From Amphibalanus amphitrite (lineage: Eukaryota > Arthropoda > Thecostraca > Balanomorpha > Balanidae), in the NCBI RefSeq assembly GCF_019059575.1, contig NW_024881981.1, positions 186,001 to 250,000 on the forward strand: a stretch of 64,000 bases of DNA. The letters run 5' to 3'. The notes beneath the pieces were generated by a model, which saw only the letters and a list, made by a program, of their open reading frames with translations, did no database searches and was not told the origin of the DNA. Positions 32,209 to 41,578 of this stretch are shown piece by piece; position 1 is the first letter of the stretch; the number at the start of each line of letters is the position of its first letter. A program made the translations under genes and the position numbers.

Positions 32209-32456
32209 CAGGGGCGCGGGAACTACTTTCCGACTGGGGGGGGGGCACACCATAATAGAGGTCAACCTAGGGTACCCCCAAATCTAGTTTTCTCACCGGT
32301 TTTAGGCCACTTATTTTTCACCCCTCGTTTTTTCAACAAAAAAAGAAAACATTTGTAAAAAAAAGTGTGGTATTCCGTCTCAAAGCTGTCCACGGCCCCA
32401 GAGTTGGGGGGGGGGGGGCAAGCTGCCCCCACTGCCCCCTGGCTCCCGCGCCTATG
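32209..32456. mobile_element. Possible old hAT-like MITE
   Basis: The ends CAGGGGCGCGGGA and, inverted, CATAGGCGCGGGA share the inner GGCGCGGGA. Flanking CCTGATTA and TATGATTA agree at six of eight bases. The interior has G runs like those of the small hAT at 7967. Confidence 0.4.
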
Positions 32457-32870
32457 TATGATTATTTATTTAATTGCTTATAAAACGCATCAATCATACA
32501 TCATCACGAGACCCACCACCGCCAGCAGCCACTCGCCCACAAACAAGTGCAGCTTTGTAGGATAACTATATAAACTTTATAGGTAATATAGACTATAAAA
32601 ACTTTATTTATATTGTCCGCGTATGAATTTCGGCCCTCGGGACCCTGCTGGTGGTTCAAGTCCCTAACTACAGGCACGTGGTTATGCCCCGGGGCTCCGT
32701 ATCTCACTCACTACTGGATTCTGTGTGGGTTCCCTCACTTCGAACCGGTCACATGATTTACCTCGCCCGAGGCTTGGTCAAGTGACCCAAGCGCAGACTG
32801 GGCGCTGCGGTGCCATGGGGTCGCGACCTATCGACACTGCAGCCGGCCGGGCCAGGTCAGCCCGCGGGTC

Positions 32871-32940
32871 CGTGGCGCTGTGGTATGGCGTCGGGCTGGT
32901 CTTTGAATTGTCGTGTGTTCGGATCGCACGGGAGTCGTTG
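32871..32940 (+). repeat. tRNA-like SINE head, copy 1
   Basis: From TCCGTGGCGCTGTGGTATGG to GTGTTCGGATCGCACGGG there are A-box-like and B-box-like (GTGTTCGGATC) motifs at tRNA spacing. It is homologous to 33534-33600. It is not a functional tRNA: the acceptor pairing is broken. Confidence 0.45.
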
Positions 32941-33533
32941 CTTTTCTACAGAAAGGAGATCTGTGCTATTGTAACTTGACAGCTGATTGGTTAATAGTTT
33001 CGTGTTTATCGTTGTGTGCCTTACCTGTTTAGTGCTTATGCGTTGCATTTATTTAAATTATCAAGAATACAAAATCATACCTATTGCAGCGACTTGCATA
33101 CCTACTTAGATCCCAGATATTTACAACTGCATAGACATGTCATTTCCTATAATGTTACGTAAATGGTGTCAAAGGTGCCGCCAACATCTCTGCTCGTTGC
33201 ACCAATGCAATAACAAGGACCATTTTCACTTAAGCTTGCATTTGTAAACTGTAGGCCAAGGCCCTACCTGTCACACATAATCTGGCACCCCTGACCCCAC
33301 GGCCGTTAGTTATATCCTTGGCTCCCGGATCTGGCTCCGCCTGTGTTTACAGTGTGGAGTCCTTCACCACCAGTCGGTAGGTCACGTGACTGACCTAGCC
33401 CGAGCCCCGGCTGTCTGACCAGAGTGCGGGCCGCGTGCCGACTGATCGTTTCGCCCACAATTGATACACCTCCGCGGCTTCCGACAAACTTATCTACTTT
33501 CAAATTGGGAGTCTGTGCCTTGGTCTGTGCGTA

Positions 33534-33600
33534 TTCCGTGGCGTAGCAGCAGGGTGCTGGACTATAGATTGGAGGGTTGTGTGTTCGGGCCACGCTGGGG
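33534..33600 (+). repeat. tRNA-like SINE head, copy 2
   Basis: The same start (TCCGTGGCG), an A-box-like TGGCGTAGCAGCAGG, an anticodon-arm-like CTGGACTATAGATTGGAG and the B-box-like GTGTTCGGGCC. It lies in the spacer of the inner inverted repeat at 33328-34039. Probably a decayed SINE. Confidence 0.45.
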
Positions 33601-34225
33601 TGATTGCTTTTGTTGGGAACTTGTTTTTCCTAGCGCGGCAATAAATTAATTCTTGTCCGCCTCGAGACGAAGTCATCATGCTCCTCACGTTTCCCTTTCC
33701 AGACGGCGGTCACCCCACCACACGACCGGTGCAGGTGACGGAAACTCCTCATTCGATTACACCATTTCCGGGGTGACCGTTTGAGCGGCAGGACGGGTTG
33801 TCCTATCGGGACGTTCCCATCCCACTATCGGTACGGTCTCTGCCGCTGCGGCACACCCTCGTAGGCCCGCGCAGACCAGCGTTTTACGCCCGTGGAGGTG
33901 CATCGAAGTCAGCGAAACGATCAGTCAGCACGCGGCCCGCATTTCTGTCACCCGGCCAAGCCTCGGGCTAGGTCAGTCACGTGACCGACCGACCGGTGGT
34001 AAATGACTTAACACTGTAAACACAAGGCGGAGCCAGGTCCAGGCGCTTTGGTCACTTGGCGAGCCTCGGGCGAGGTCAGTCATGTGACCAGTTCGAGGTG
34101 AGGGCTCAGCCACAACTTGTCTGCGAGGCAGGGGAGAACATGGGTCGCGAGGTTGTTCACTGGCGCTTCGGAGAAAACGGTCGAGTGGTTGCGTGGCGCC
34201 GGTGGTCGGTGAATCCCGAGCAATT

Positions 34226-34872
34226 GACAGGTGGGCCTCTCAGCCAACGTTTCCATGGTGGGGGGTGAGGGAGGGGGCCACACAAGTATTTGACCACGCA
34301 TGGTTATCTCGGAAGGTAAGAAAGCAAAAAAGAAAAAGACGCAGTAAAAAGCAATCTATAGCCCACTGTTGGATTTTTCATGGGTCCATCAGATTATCGC
34401 TAAGGTCACTGCAGGTCACCAGCATTAAGATTATCACGAATTCTGGTTCCCCATTTTGACAACTTCTCACAAGCGACGCATAAGTCAAGTCTGGAACTAT
34501 TAGAGCTACAGCGCCGTAGAAGAGCGCATTGAATAGCTCTTTGAGTTTTATTTTGTGTATTTTCTCAGATTGGACCTAGAGTAAATGGTTTATACTCCAG
34601 AGGGCAAAAACTTTCAAAATTTGACGTTTTGCGGGTAGTTTTTCTGTAATAACCTATGGCGTCATGCTTTTATTACGTTAATTTAACCGGATTCGCGTTT
34701 CTTTCGTGAAGACGCGTCAAATGAACCATACTTAATTTACAAAAATGATCTCAGGTCAAGCTCATAGAAAAGGTCATGTTGTGCCTATCAGTCGATTCCT
34801 ATCATTGAGCTGAACGCATCGGTGTTTTTCAGCGTTCTATCATGTTTTATCTAAAGTCATTGTCAAAAACTG
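34226..34872. other. Intergenic sequence, no gene seen
   Basis: AT-rich from 34320 onward, with only short unrelated open frames. Confidence 0.4.
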
Positions 34873-35366
34873 TTAACCCTCGCCGGCACAGGCCATTTTG
34901 CGTCCTTCGACGGCACAAGGGGAGGGGGGGTACAACCCCCCTCGCGTTTCGCCCCTGATCAAGCTACAGGGGCGATCAGGTAGAGTAGAGAAGAGTATGT
35001 AGAGCTTTATGGAAAAACGATCGTGTTGCCCGTCACGAGAGGAAACCGATTATATCCCATTCTTAACCCTCGCATGTGTGCGGCGTTTGCCAGCTTCTAA
35101 CGTGTAGGGTTGTCGGTTGGACCCCCTTGCCGTTTGGCCACTGATCGAGCTAGAGCGTCGCGGAAAAAAAACGAGCGTGTTGCCCGTGACGAGAGAAAGC
35201 TGATGATGCCCAATTTTAAGGTTCTAGGTCATTGGTTGAGTGTCGCTGCTATGGTTTTTTGGGGGGATGCTGATCACGAATATCGTGTTACTTTTGATCA
35301 CAGATGATGTCTTTAAGCATTTAGACCAGGTCAGGTCAGGTCAGGTCAGGTCAACCAGTAGGGGTC

Positions 35367-35603
35367 TGTGGTGTCGCGAGCTGCTCCCCCCCTGCCCCGG
35401 GGCCTGGCGACGCCAGTTGCTCCCCCCTGCCCGGGGGCCTGGCGACGCCATTGGCGGCGCCGGCGCGCAGACGCGGGGTTCGAGAGCAGTCGGCCGCCGG
35501 CCCGCGCGGAGCGCGGTTGTGGTAGTAGCGATCGGTGTTTGGCGCTCTAGGAAGTTTAACGCAATGCGGCTTTGGTTGTGAATAAAGAGCTCACGTTATA
35601 ACA
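35367..35603 (+). repeat. 5' LTR of retrotransposon 2 (237 bp)
   Basis: TG...CA-bounded, with two copies of a CCTGGCGACGCCA-type segment near its start and AATAAA at 35581-35586. It shares short stretches with LTR 1 (CAGTCGGCCGCCGGCCCGCGC and AATAAAGARCTCAC) but is otherwise different. Confidence 0.95.
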
Positions 35604-35657
35604 TCCTGGCGACGAGGATGAGATCAAGGTGAAGCCTTGGAGCTGTGATTGCGAGTG

Positions 35658-35741
35658 ATGGCGAAACGGGCCAGTGATCAGTGCGCGGTGGTCAGCGAGG
35701 GCGGACAGGCCACGGACGGTGAGGGCGCAAACGTTGCTTAG
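35658..35741 (+). CDS. Small upstream reading frame in the leader of retrotransposon 2
   Basis: The same 27-codon frame as at 18324-18407 in element 1 (starting MAKRASDQCAVV), with the same stop. Only two residues differ. Function unknown. Confidence 0.4.
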   Translation: MAKRASDQCAVVSEGGQATDGEGANVA

Positions 35742-35924
35742 TACGAATGCTTAGTGCTTAGTATTGCTTAGTATTTTTATTTTCGCGCTGCTGCTGGTAG
35801 TGTGCCTGTCGCGCGGCGGCCGTTGTCCTGGCAGGGTTTCCCATGTGATCGCCGAAATTCGTGGCGGCCATGATGCCTCGGCAGTGTGGTGTGCGTGGCG
35901 CATGCGTCGGCGTCCTGCACGCTG

Positions 35925-36130
35925 ATTGGTCGGCCGGGGGTGACGCGCAGCTGTGGTAGCGCGTGTGATTGGCCGATCGGTGCGGCGGAGAGGGCCTCAA
36001 TGCGGTTTGAGGCGCCTGGTCCCCGAAGCGGGCAATTTCGGCGGGAAGCTGGCGCGCGGCCGGGCGGTGTGGGGCGAGTGCGCATGCGCGCGCGGTGACG
36101 TGCGTGTGACGTCACTACCACGTGACGCCC
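35925..36130 (+). promoter_or_regulatory. Candidate internal promoter in the leader of retrotransposon 2
   Basis: ATTGG boxes, a TGCGCATGCGCG palindrome starting at 36079, a CRE TGACGTCA at 36107-36114 and a CACGTG E-box at 36119-36124 keep the order and spacing seen in element 1. Confidence 0.45.
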
Positions 36131-36189
36131 CCGTCGAGAAAAGCGCGGGAAACCGCAGCTGCAGCGCCAAGTACAGGCGCAGGGCGGCG

Positions 36190-36470
36190 CGGTGAGCGGT
36201 GACCGGTCGGCGTGAGCGGTGGCCGACCGGCGTGTGCGGTGGCCGACCGGCGTGTGCGGTGACCGGCCGGTGTGAGCGGTGACCGGCCGGTGTGAGCGGT
36301 GACGCCCGGCTGCGGGCCGACCGGTGGAGCGGCTGCGGGCCGCCGGTGGAGCGGCTGCGGGCCGCCGGTGGAGCGGCTGCGGGCCGACGGTGGAGCGGCC
36401 GCGGGCCGACGGTGGAGCGGCTGCGGGCCGACGGTGGAGCGGCGGCGAGCCGACCGGAGAAACGACGTGC
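36190..36470 (+). repeat. Minisatellites before gag in retrotransposon 2
   Basis: 20-bp units (GTGAGCGGTGACCGGCCGGT type) are followed by GGAGCGGCTGCGGGCCGMCGGT units of about 22 bp. The position matches the array in element 1, but the units differ, so the arrays turn over faster than the flanking leader. Confidence 0.85.
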
Positions 36471-36491
36471 TGGTGAGAGGGCGGCGGCACG

Positions 36492-39400
36492 ATGGATCCA
36501 ACGGGGATGCAGATAGTGTCTGCGGTGCCGTACCGTCCAGGCACGGACTTTGAAAAGTGGCTCCGGGCATTGGAGCGGTATATGATCGCTGTTGACATTC
36601 AAGGGCCTGCGAGACGGTGTGCAGTCCTGTTGCACCTGGTGGGCCCGGACCTCGCCGATGTCAGCGATTCACTGCCTGAGGAGGACGCCGAGAGACAGGG
36701 AGAAGACGAGTTTGCTCGCCTGAAAAGGAAGCTAACACGGTATCTGGTGCCGAAGAATAATGTGGTGGCGGAAAGAGGAAAGTTTCAAGGGATGAAAATG
36801 GAGCAGGGAGAGAGTCTGGAGGAGTTCCTGGGCAGACTACGGACGCAAATCCTGCGCTGCGGCTACGAGCCGGCGCAGGTGGACCGTGAGTTGAGAGACC
36901 GATGCGTCCTGGGCAGCCGAGGTGAGCTACAGAGGAAGCTGGTCCGGGAGGCGGCGCTAAAGGGTGACGACCTCTCTCTGGAGGACGTCCGGCGGACGGC
37001 ACGGGCGCACAGGGACGTGATGGATCTGACGACGCGGCTGTCAGGGGCGCCGGCGCCGGCCGAGACGGACGGGGAGGCAGTTCACCTGGTGCGACGCCCG
37101 CAGCGGACGGAGAGGGTCAGGCCGACCGAGCCCCCGGGGCCAGGCACGTGCTTCCGCTGTGGCGGCCGGGGCCACTGGCGGCGCCACTGTCCCAGCGCGC
37201 AGTCGCGGCAGGCCGGCGCGCGGCCCCGGCAGGACGGTGCGCAGCCGCGGCAGGACAGCGGGCAGCCACGGCAGGACAGCGGGCAGCCGCGGCAGGCCGG
37301 CGCGCGGCCATGGCGGGCCGGCGCGCCGCGCTGCTATCGGTGCGGAGAGCGTGGGCATCTGCAGCGTGACTGCGGCAAACAGCGAACTGGCGTGAAGCTG
37401 GTTCAGGACGGCGACCAGGCTGACTGGCAAGTCAGCGCCGTGCAGCCAGCCGCAGCTGAGTGGGCGACGGTCAGGGTGAACGGCCAGGAGTTCACCATGC
37501 TGATCGACACTGGCTCACCGGTGACTATAATCAGCGCGGAGACTCACGTCCCCGGTCTGACGCTGCGGCCGAGTGAGCTGCACCTCACGTCATTCACCGG
37601 CCAGCAAATCCGTCTGCGAGGCGAGGCCGACGTCAACGTGGAGACGGACGGCCGAGCGACACGGCTGCGACTCGTCGTGTCCGACATGGGCTCTCACCGA
37701 CCTCTCATGGGACGAGAGTGGATCAAGGCGCTGAGGACGGCGTCGGGTCTGGAGACGCTGAACGTGTGCCCGGTGGCGACTCAGCCGACGCTGAAGGAGG
37801 TGATGGACAAACACCGTGAGGTGTTCAAAGAAGAACTGGGCAGAATCCCGGTGAAGGTGGCGCTCAGACTGAAGGAAGGCGCCAAACCGGTCTATCGACG
37901 CGCCAGACCGGTGCCGTTTGCGCTACAGCAAGATATCGAGCGGGAGCTCGACAAGTGGCTGGATCAAGGGATCGCCGAGAAGGTGCCTCCTGGACACTTC
38001 TCCGGATGGGGTACGCCGCTCGTACCCATCCCCAAGAAGGACGGCGTGCGGCTGTGCGCGGACTATCGGATCACGGTGAACCCGCAGCTGCAGCCTCTGA
38101 AGTATCCGATGCGCACGCCGGAGGAGCTATTCGCCAGCATACGAGGGAAAAAGTTCTGCAAGCTGGACTGCAGGAACGCCTATCTCCAGTGTGGGCTGGA
38201 CGAAGAGAGCCGAGAGATGACCACCGTGACCACACACCGTGGTGCGATGCGGATGAACCGTCTCCCGTACGGGATCAGCACCTGTGGAGCGCAGTTCCAG
38301 GCGATCATGGACCAGGTGCTGGATGGTCTTCCAGGAGTCGTCTGTTACCTGGACGACGTGCTGATCGGCGCCGACAGTGACCGTGAGCTGATGGACAGGC
38401 TGGACCGGGTGCTGGAGCGGCTGAAGGACAACGGCGTCCGCCTCAAGAAAGAGAAGTGCCAGTTCGGAGTCCGAGAAGTGGTGTATCTCGGTTGGCGACT
38501 GTCTGAGGCGGGTCTGCGCCCGGTGCAAGAGAAGACGGCGGCCGTCACAGCAGCACCTGACCCTCGGAACGTGCAGGAGCTGCGATCTCTGATCGGGTCA
38601 GTCAGCTATTATCAGCGGCTGCTGCCCAACCTGTCTACCGTGCTAGCGCCGCTCTACGCGCTACTGAAGACGGGCGTCAAATGGGCATGGACGGCGGAGT
38701 GCGCCGCGGCAGTGCGCCGTGTGAAGGACATGCTGTCCACGGCGCCGGTCCTGATGCGGTACGACCCCGTGCTGCCGCTGCGGCTCGTCACGGACGCCAG
38801 TGCGACAGGAGTCGGAGCGGCTCTGATGCAAGTGACGCCCGAGGGGCTCGAGAGGCCGGTACAGTACGCCTCCCGAACGCTCACTCCGACGGAGAGGAAG
38901 TACGCCCAAGTGGAGAGGGAAGCCGCAGCCGTCTCGTTCGGAGTGCGGCGGTTCCACCAGTTCCTGTTTGGTCGGCCGTTCACCCTGGTGGTCGACAACA
39001 GGACGCTCTCCAGGATCCTAAACCCGGACCGTGAGCTGCCATCTCTGGCGGCGGCTCGCATGCAAAGGTATGCGCTGCAGCTCGCGGCGTATCAGTACAA
39101 GATCGAGCTGCGCCGGACGGAGGACATGAGGCTGGCGGACACGATGTCCCGTCTGTCGGTGCCGGACGAGGCGGAGAACCGGCTGTCGGCAGAAGAGGAG
39201 GCGGCGTACGGCGGAGGCGGCGTAATGTTCATCGCCGAGCAGGGGCCGTGTCTGACCGCGCAGCAGATAGCAGTGGCCACGCGCCGAGACCCGGCGCTCG
39301 CCCGCGCTCTGGCGGCGGTGCGATCGGGCTGGCCGGCGGTGGTGGACCCGGACCTGGCTCCCTTCAAGAATCGCCGAGAGGAGCTGACGACTGAGGCCGA

Positions 39401-41162
39401 CTGTCTGCTCTGGGGCGGCCGAGTCGTCATCCCGAGCAGCCTGCGCGACACCGTCAAGCGGGAGCTGCATGAGGGTCACTTCGGCTGCACTCGCATGAAG
39501 CAGCTGGCGAGGCGCTTTGTGTGGTGGCCGGGACTCGATGCTGAGCTGGAGGCGCTGGCTCGCGGGTGTCAGGCGTGCGTCTCAAAGCGAGCTGAGCCGC
39601 CGCAGGCGACACGGCACCCGTGGGAGCCGACGGACGGCCCGTGGCAGCGGGTGCATGCCGATTTTGCCGGACCTCTGAAGGGCACCTGGTTCCTGGTGAT
39701 GGTGGATAGTTTCTCCAAGTGGGCTGAAATGATCCCAATGAAGACGACCACGTCCGAGCGGACCGTAGCGGTGATGAGGACGGTTTTTGCTCGTCTCGGA
39801 CTACCACTGGTGCTGGTAACGGACAATGGCCCACAGTTCACGAGCCAGGAATTCGCCCAGTTCGCCAGCTCTAACGGGATCCGACATGTCAGAGTGGCGC
39901 CCCATCACCCATCGTCTAATGGGATGGCGGAGCGAGCGGTCGGCTCGCTAAAAAACTCACTGAAGGCGACTCTGGCAGCAGACGACAGCGGAGGCATGGA
40001 ACTGGCGCTCGCCCGAGTTCTGATGGCGTACAGAGTGACGCCCCACGCCGCGACCGCACGGACTCCCGCTGAGATGCTGTTCGGGCGGAACCTCCGCACT
40101 CGTATGAACCTCATGGTTCCGAGCGCCGAGACAGCTCTGCAGGCGGCTCGGGACCGGCAGCGTGAGACGGCCGGCGGACGGAGCAGGGAATTCGCCGTGG
40201 GAGCTACAGTGTGGGCCCGCTCGTATGACGGTCGTCAGAAGTGGGTCCGCGGCACGGTGGTCGCCCGCCCCGGTCCCGTGTCGTATGAAGTGGACGTGGG
40301 ACACGTGATCTGGTCGCGCCACGTTGACCAGCTGTTGGCGGCGGCGGCGGACCCAGGGAACAGCGCCGGCGGTGACGTCAGAGCGGCCACCGGCGGTAGT
40401 GTCCGAGCGGCGACCAGTGGTGACGTCAGAGCGACGACCGGCGGTGACGTCAGAGCGACGACCGGCGGTGACGTCAGAGCGACGACCGGCGGTGACGTCA
40501 GAGCGACGACCGGCGGTGACGTCAGAGCGACGACCGGCGGTGACGTCAGAGCGACGACCGGCGGTGACGTCACAGCGACGACCGGCGGTGACGTCAGAGC
40601 GACGACCGGCGGTGACGTCAGAGCGACGACCGGCGGTGACGTCACAGCGACGACTGGCGGTGACGTCAGAGCGACGACCGGCGGTGACGTCAGAGCGACG
40701 ACCGGCGGTGACGTCAGAGCGACGACCGGCGGTGACCGGGCTGGTGGCGCCGGCGGCAGCGCCGGGCGCCCTGTCGGAGACGATCGCGCCAATGGCCTCG
40801 GTGACGGCAGCCGCGCCGGCGTCGCCGGTCAGGCCTGTGACCGGGGAGCAGTCGGCCTCGGCCGTGCCGGTGATCTCGGCGGCGGCGGGGATGCCGGTGA
40901 CCCCGGTGGCTACGGCCGTGCTGGTGACCCCGGCGGCGGCGGTAGTGCCGGTGACCTCAGCGGCGGCGGTGATGCCGTCAGCAGCGGCGGTAGTGCCGGT
41001 GACCTCGGCGGCGGCGGTGATACCGGTGACCTCAGCGGCTACAGTCACACCGGCGGTGGCGGTGACGGCGGCGGCAGGGGCGGCGGGGACACTGAGGGCC
41101 CCTCGCAACGCCGTTCCGCTCGGCGCCGGAGGTGCCCGAGGCGACTGATCGCCGAGGTTTAA
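36492..41162 (+). CDS. Gag-Pol polyprotein of Ty3/gypsy retrotransposon 2 (1556 aa)
   Basis: One open frame in the usual Ty3/gypsy order. Gag carries two CCHC knuckles (first cysteines at residues 220 and 281) separated by a QPRQDSGQPRQAGARP repeat region. The protease has DTGSP (Asp339), reverse transcriptase YLDD at 619-622 and RNase H from about Asp768. Integrase has the HHCC module from His993 and the triad Asp1057, Asp1111 and Glu1147. Beyond integrase the tail is very unusual: fourteen 8-residue units of the type GGDVRATT (40368-40735 in the DNA), then a Gly/Ala/Asp-rich stretch ending in a basic patch. The N-terminal Gag is close to that of element 1 and similarity falls through Pol. 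No broken catalytic motif was seen, so the element may be functional. Confidence 0.96.
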   Translation: MDPTGMQIVSAVPYRPGTDFEKWLRALERYMIAVDIQGPARRCAVLLHLVGPDLADVSDSLPEEDAERQGEDEFARLKRKLTRYLVPKNNVVAERGKFQGMKMEQGESLEEFLGRLRTQILRCGYEPAQVDRELRDRCVLGSRGELQRKLVREAALKGDDLSLEDVRRTARAHRDVMDLTTRLSGAPAPAETDGEAVHLVRRPQRTERVRPTEPPGPGTCFRCGGRGHWRRHCPSAQSRQAGARPRQDGAQPRQDSGQPRQDSGQPRQAGARPWRAGAPRCYRCGERGHLQRDCGKQRTGVKLVQDGDQADWQVSAVQPAAAEWATVRVNGQEFTMLIDTGSPVTIISAETHVPGLTLRPSELHLTSFTGQQIRLRGEADVNVETDGRATRLRLVVSDMGSHRPLMGREWIKALRTASGLETLNVCPVATQPTLKEVMDKHREVFKEELGRIPVKVALRLKEGAKPVYRRARPVPFALQQDIERELDKWLDQGIAEKVPPGHFSGWGTPLVPIPKKDGVRLCADYRITVNPQLQPLKYPMRTPEELFASIRGKKFCKLDCRNAYLQCGLDEESREMTTVTTHRGAMRMNRLPYGISTCGAQFQAIMDQVLDGLPGVVCYLDDVLIGADSDRELMDRLDRVLERLKDNGVRLKKEKCQFGVREVVYLGWRLSEAGLRPVQEKTAAVTAAPDPRNVQELRSLIGSVSYYQRLLPNLSTVLAPLYALLKTGVKWAWTAECAAAVRRVKDMLSTAPVLMRYDPVLPLRLVTDASATGVGAALMQVTPEGLERPVQYASRTLTPTERKYAQVEREAAAVSFGVRRFHQFLFGRPFTLVVDNRTLSRILNPDRELPSLAAARMQRYALQLAAYQYKIELRRTEDMRLADTMSRLSVPDEAENRLSAEEEAAYGGGGVMFIAEQGPCLTAQQIAVATRRDPALARALAAVRSGWPAVVDPDLAPFKNRREELTTEADCLLWGGRVVIPSSLRDTVKRELHEGHFGCTRMKQLARRFVWWPGLDAELEALARGCQACVSKRAEPPQATRHPWEPTDGPWQRVHADFAGPLKGTWFLVMVDSFSKWAEMIPMKTTTSERTVAVMRTVFARLGLPLVLVTDNGPQFTSQEFAQFASSNGIRHVRVAPHHPSSNGMAERAVGSLKNSLKATLAADDSGGMELALARVLMAYRVTPHAATARTPAEMLFGRNLRTRMNLMVPSAETALQAARDRQRETAGGRSREFAVGATVWARSYDGRQKWVRGTVVARPGPVSYEVDVGHVIWSRHVDQLLAAAADPGNSAGGDVRAATGGSVRAATSGDVRATTGGDVRATTGGDVRATTGGDVRATTGGDVRATTGGDVRATTGGDVTATTGGDVRATTGGDVRATTGGDVTATTGGDVRATTGGDVRATTGGDVRATTGGDRAGGAGGSAGRPVGDDRANGLGDGSRAGVAGQACDRGAVGLGRAGDLGGGGDAGDPGGYGRAGDPGGGGSAGDLSGGGDAVSSGGSAGDLGGGGDTGDLSGYSHTGGGGDGGGRGGGDTEGPSQRRSARRRRCPRRLIAEV
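40368..40735 (+). repeat. 24-bp coding minisatellite with a CRE in each unit
   Basis: Fourteen in-frame units each contain the palindrome TGACGTCA (the cAMP-response element consensus) and encode GDVRA or GDVTA plus TTG. The array keeps the Gag-Pol frame because 24 is a multiple of three. It also leaves the opposite strand open, which explains long minus-strand frames here. Confidence 0.95.
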
Positions 41163-41341
41163 AATGTGTTTGTTTCCACGTTCCGACGCGTAATGTGTTT
41201 GTTTCCACGTTCCGACGCGTAATGTGTTTGTTTCCACGTTCCGACGCGTAATGTGTTTGTTTCCACGTTCCGGTTTAAAATGTGTTCCGTTTTAAGGGCG
41301 GCAGGTCAAAGTGAATGTGTTCCGTTTTAAGGGCGGCAGGG
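41163..41341 (+). repeat. Short tandem repeats and duplicated purine tract before the 3' LTR
   Basis: Four 29-bp units of AATGTGTTTGTTTCCACGTT type are followed by two copies of GTGTTCCGTTTTAAGGGCGGCAGG, the second abutting the LTR at 41342. AAGGGCGGCAGGG is the likely polypurine tract, so the tract and its upstream context are duplicated. Confidence 0.85.
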
Positions 41342-41578
41342 TGTGGTGTCGCGAGCTGCTCCCCCCCTGCCCCGGGGCCTGGCGACGCCAGTTGCTCCCC
41401 CCTGCCCGGGGGCCTGGCGACGCCATTGGCGGCGCCGGCGCGCAGACGCGGGGTTCGAGAGCAGTCGGCCGCCGGCCCGCGCGGAGCGCGGTTGTGGTAG
41501 TAGCGATCGGTGTTTGGCGCTCTAGGAAGTTTAACGCAATGCGGCTTTGGTTGTGAATAAAGAGCTCACGTTATAACA
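41342..41578 (+). repeat. 3' LTR of retrotransposon 2 (237 bp)
   Basis: Reads identical to 35367-35603 and is followed by the duplication GGGTC at 41579-41583, where the host repeat continues. Confidence 0.95.

Larger units (their letters stand above)
31940..34225. repeat. Nest of inverted repeats with interrupted arms
   Basis: Outer arms: 31950-32090 plus 32732-32790 on the left match 34039-34225 inverted (shared ACCGGCGCCACGCAACCACT, TTTTCTCCGAAGCGCCAGTGAAC and CTCGCCCGAGGCT). The left arm is interrupted by 32091-32731. Inner arms: 33328-33454 and 33912-34039 are inverted copies (shared CTGGCTCCGCC, GTGTTTACAGTGT and ACTGATCGTTTCGC). These look like foldback or MITE-type elements inserted into one another. 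No transposase is visible. Confidence 0.7.
35367..41578 (+). mobile_element. Ty3/gypsy LTR retrotransposon 2, apparently intact
   Basis: Two 237-bp LTRs (35367-35603 and 41342-41578) read identical. The 5-bp duplication GGGTC flanks the element (35362-35366 and 41579-41583). Leader, one Gag-Pol frame and a purine-rich tract before the 3' LTR are in the expected order. The sequence just after the left LTR (CTGGCGACGAGGATGAGATC) aligns with that of element 1. Identical LTRs indicate a recent insertion. Leader sequence is almost that of element 1, while LTRs and Pol are clearly different. Confidence 0.96.

Noticed and set aside
39957-41237. 426-codon minus-strand frame with a VTAGRRSD repeat
   Set aside because: It is antisense to the Gag-Pol tail. 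The 24-bp repeat keeps all frames open, so length is not evidence of coding.
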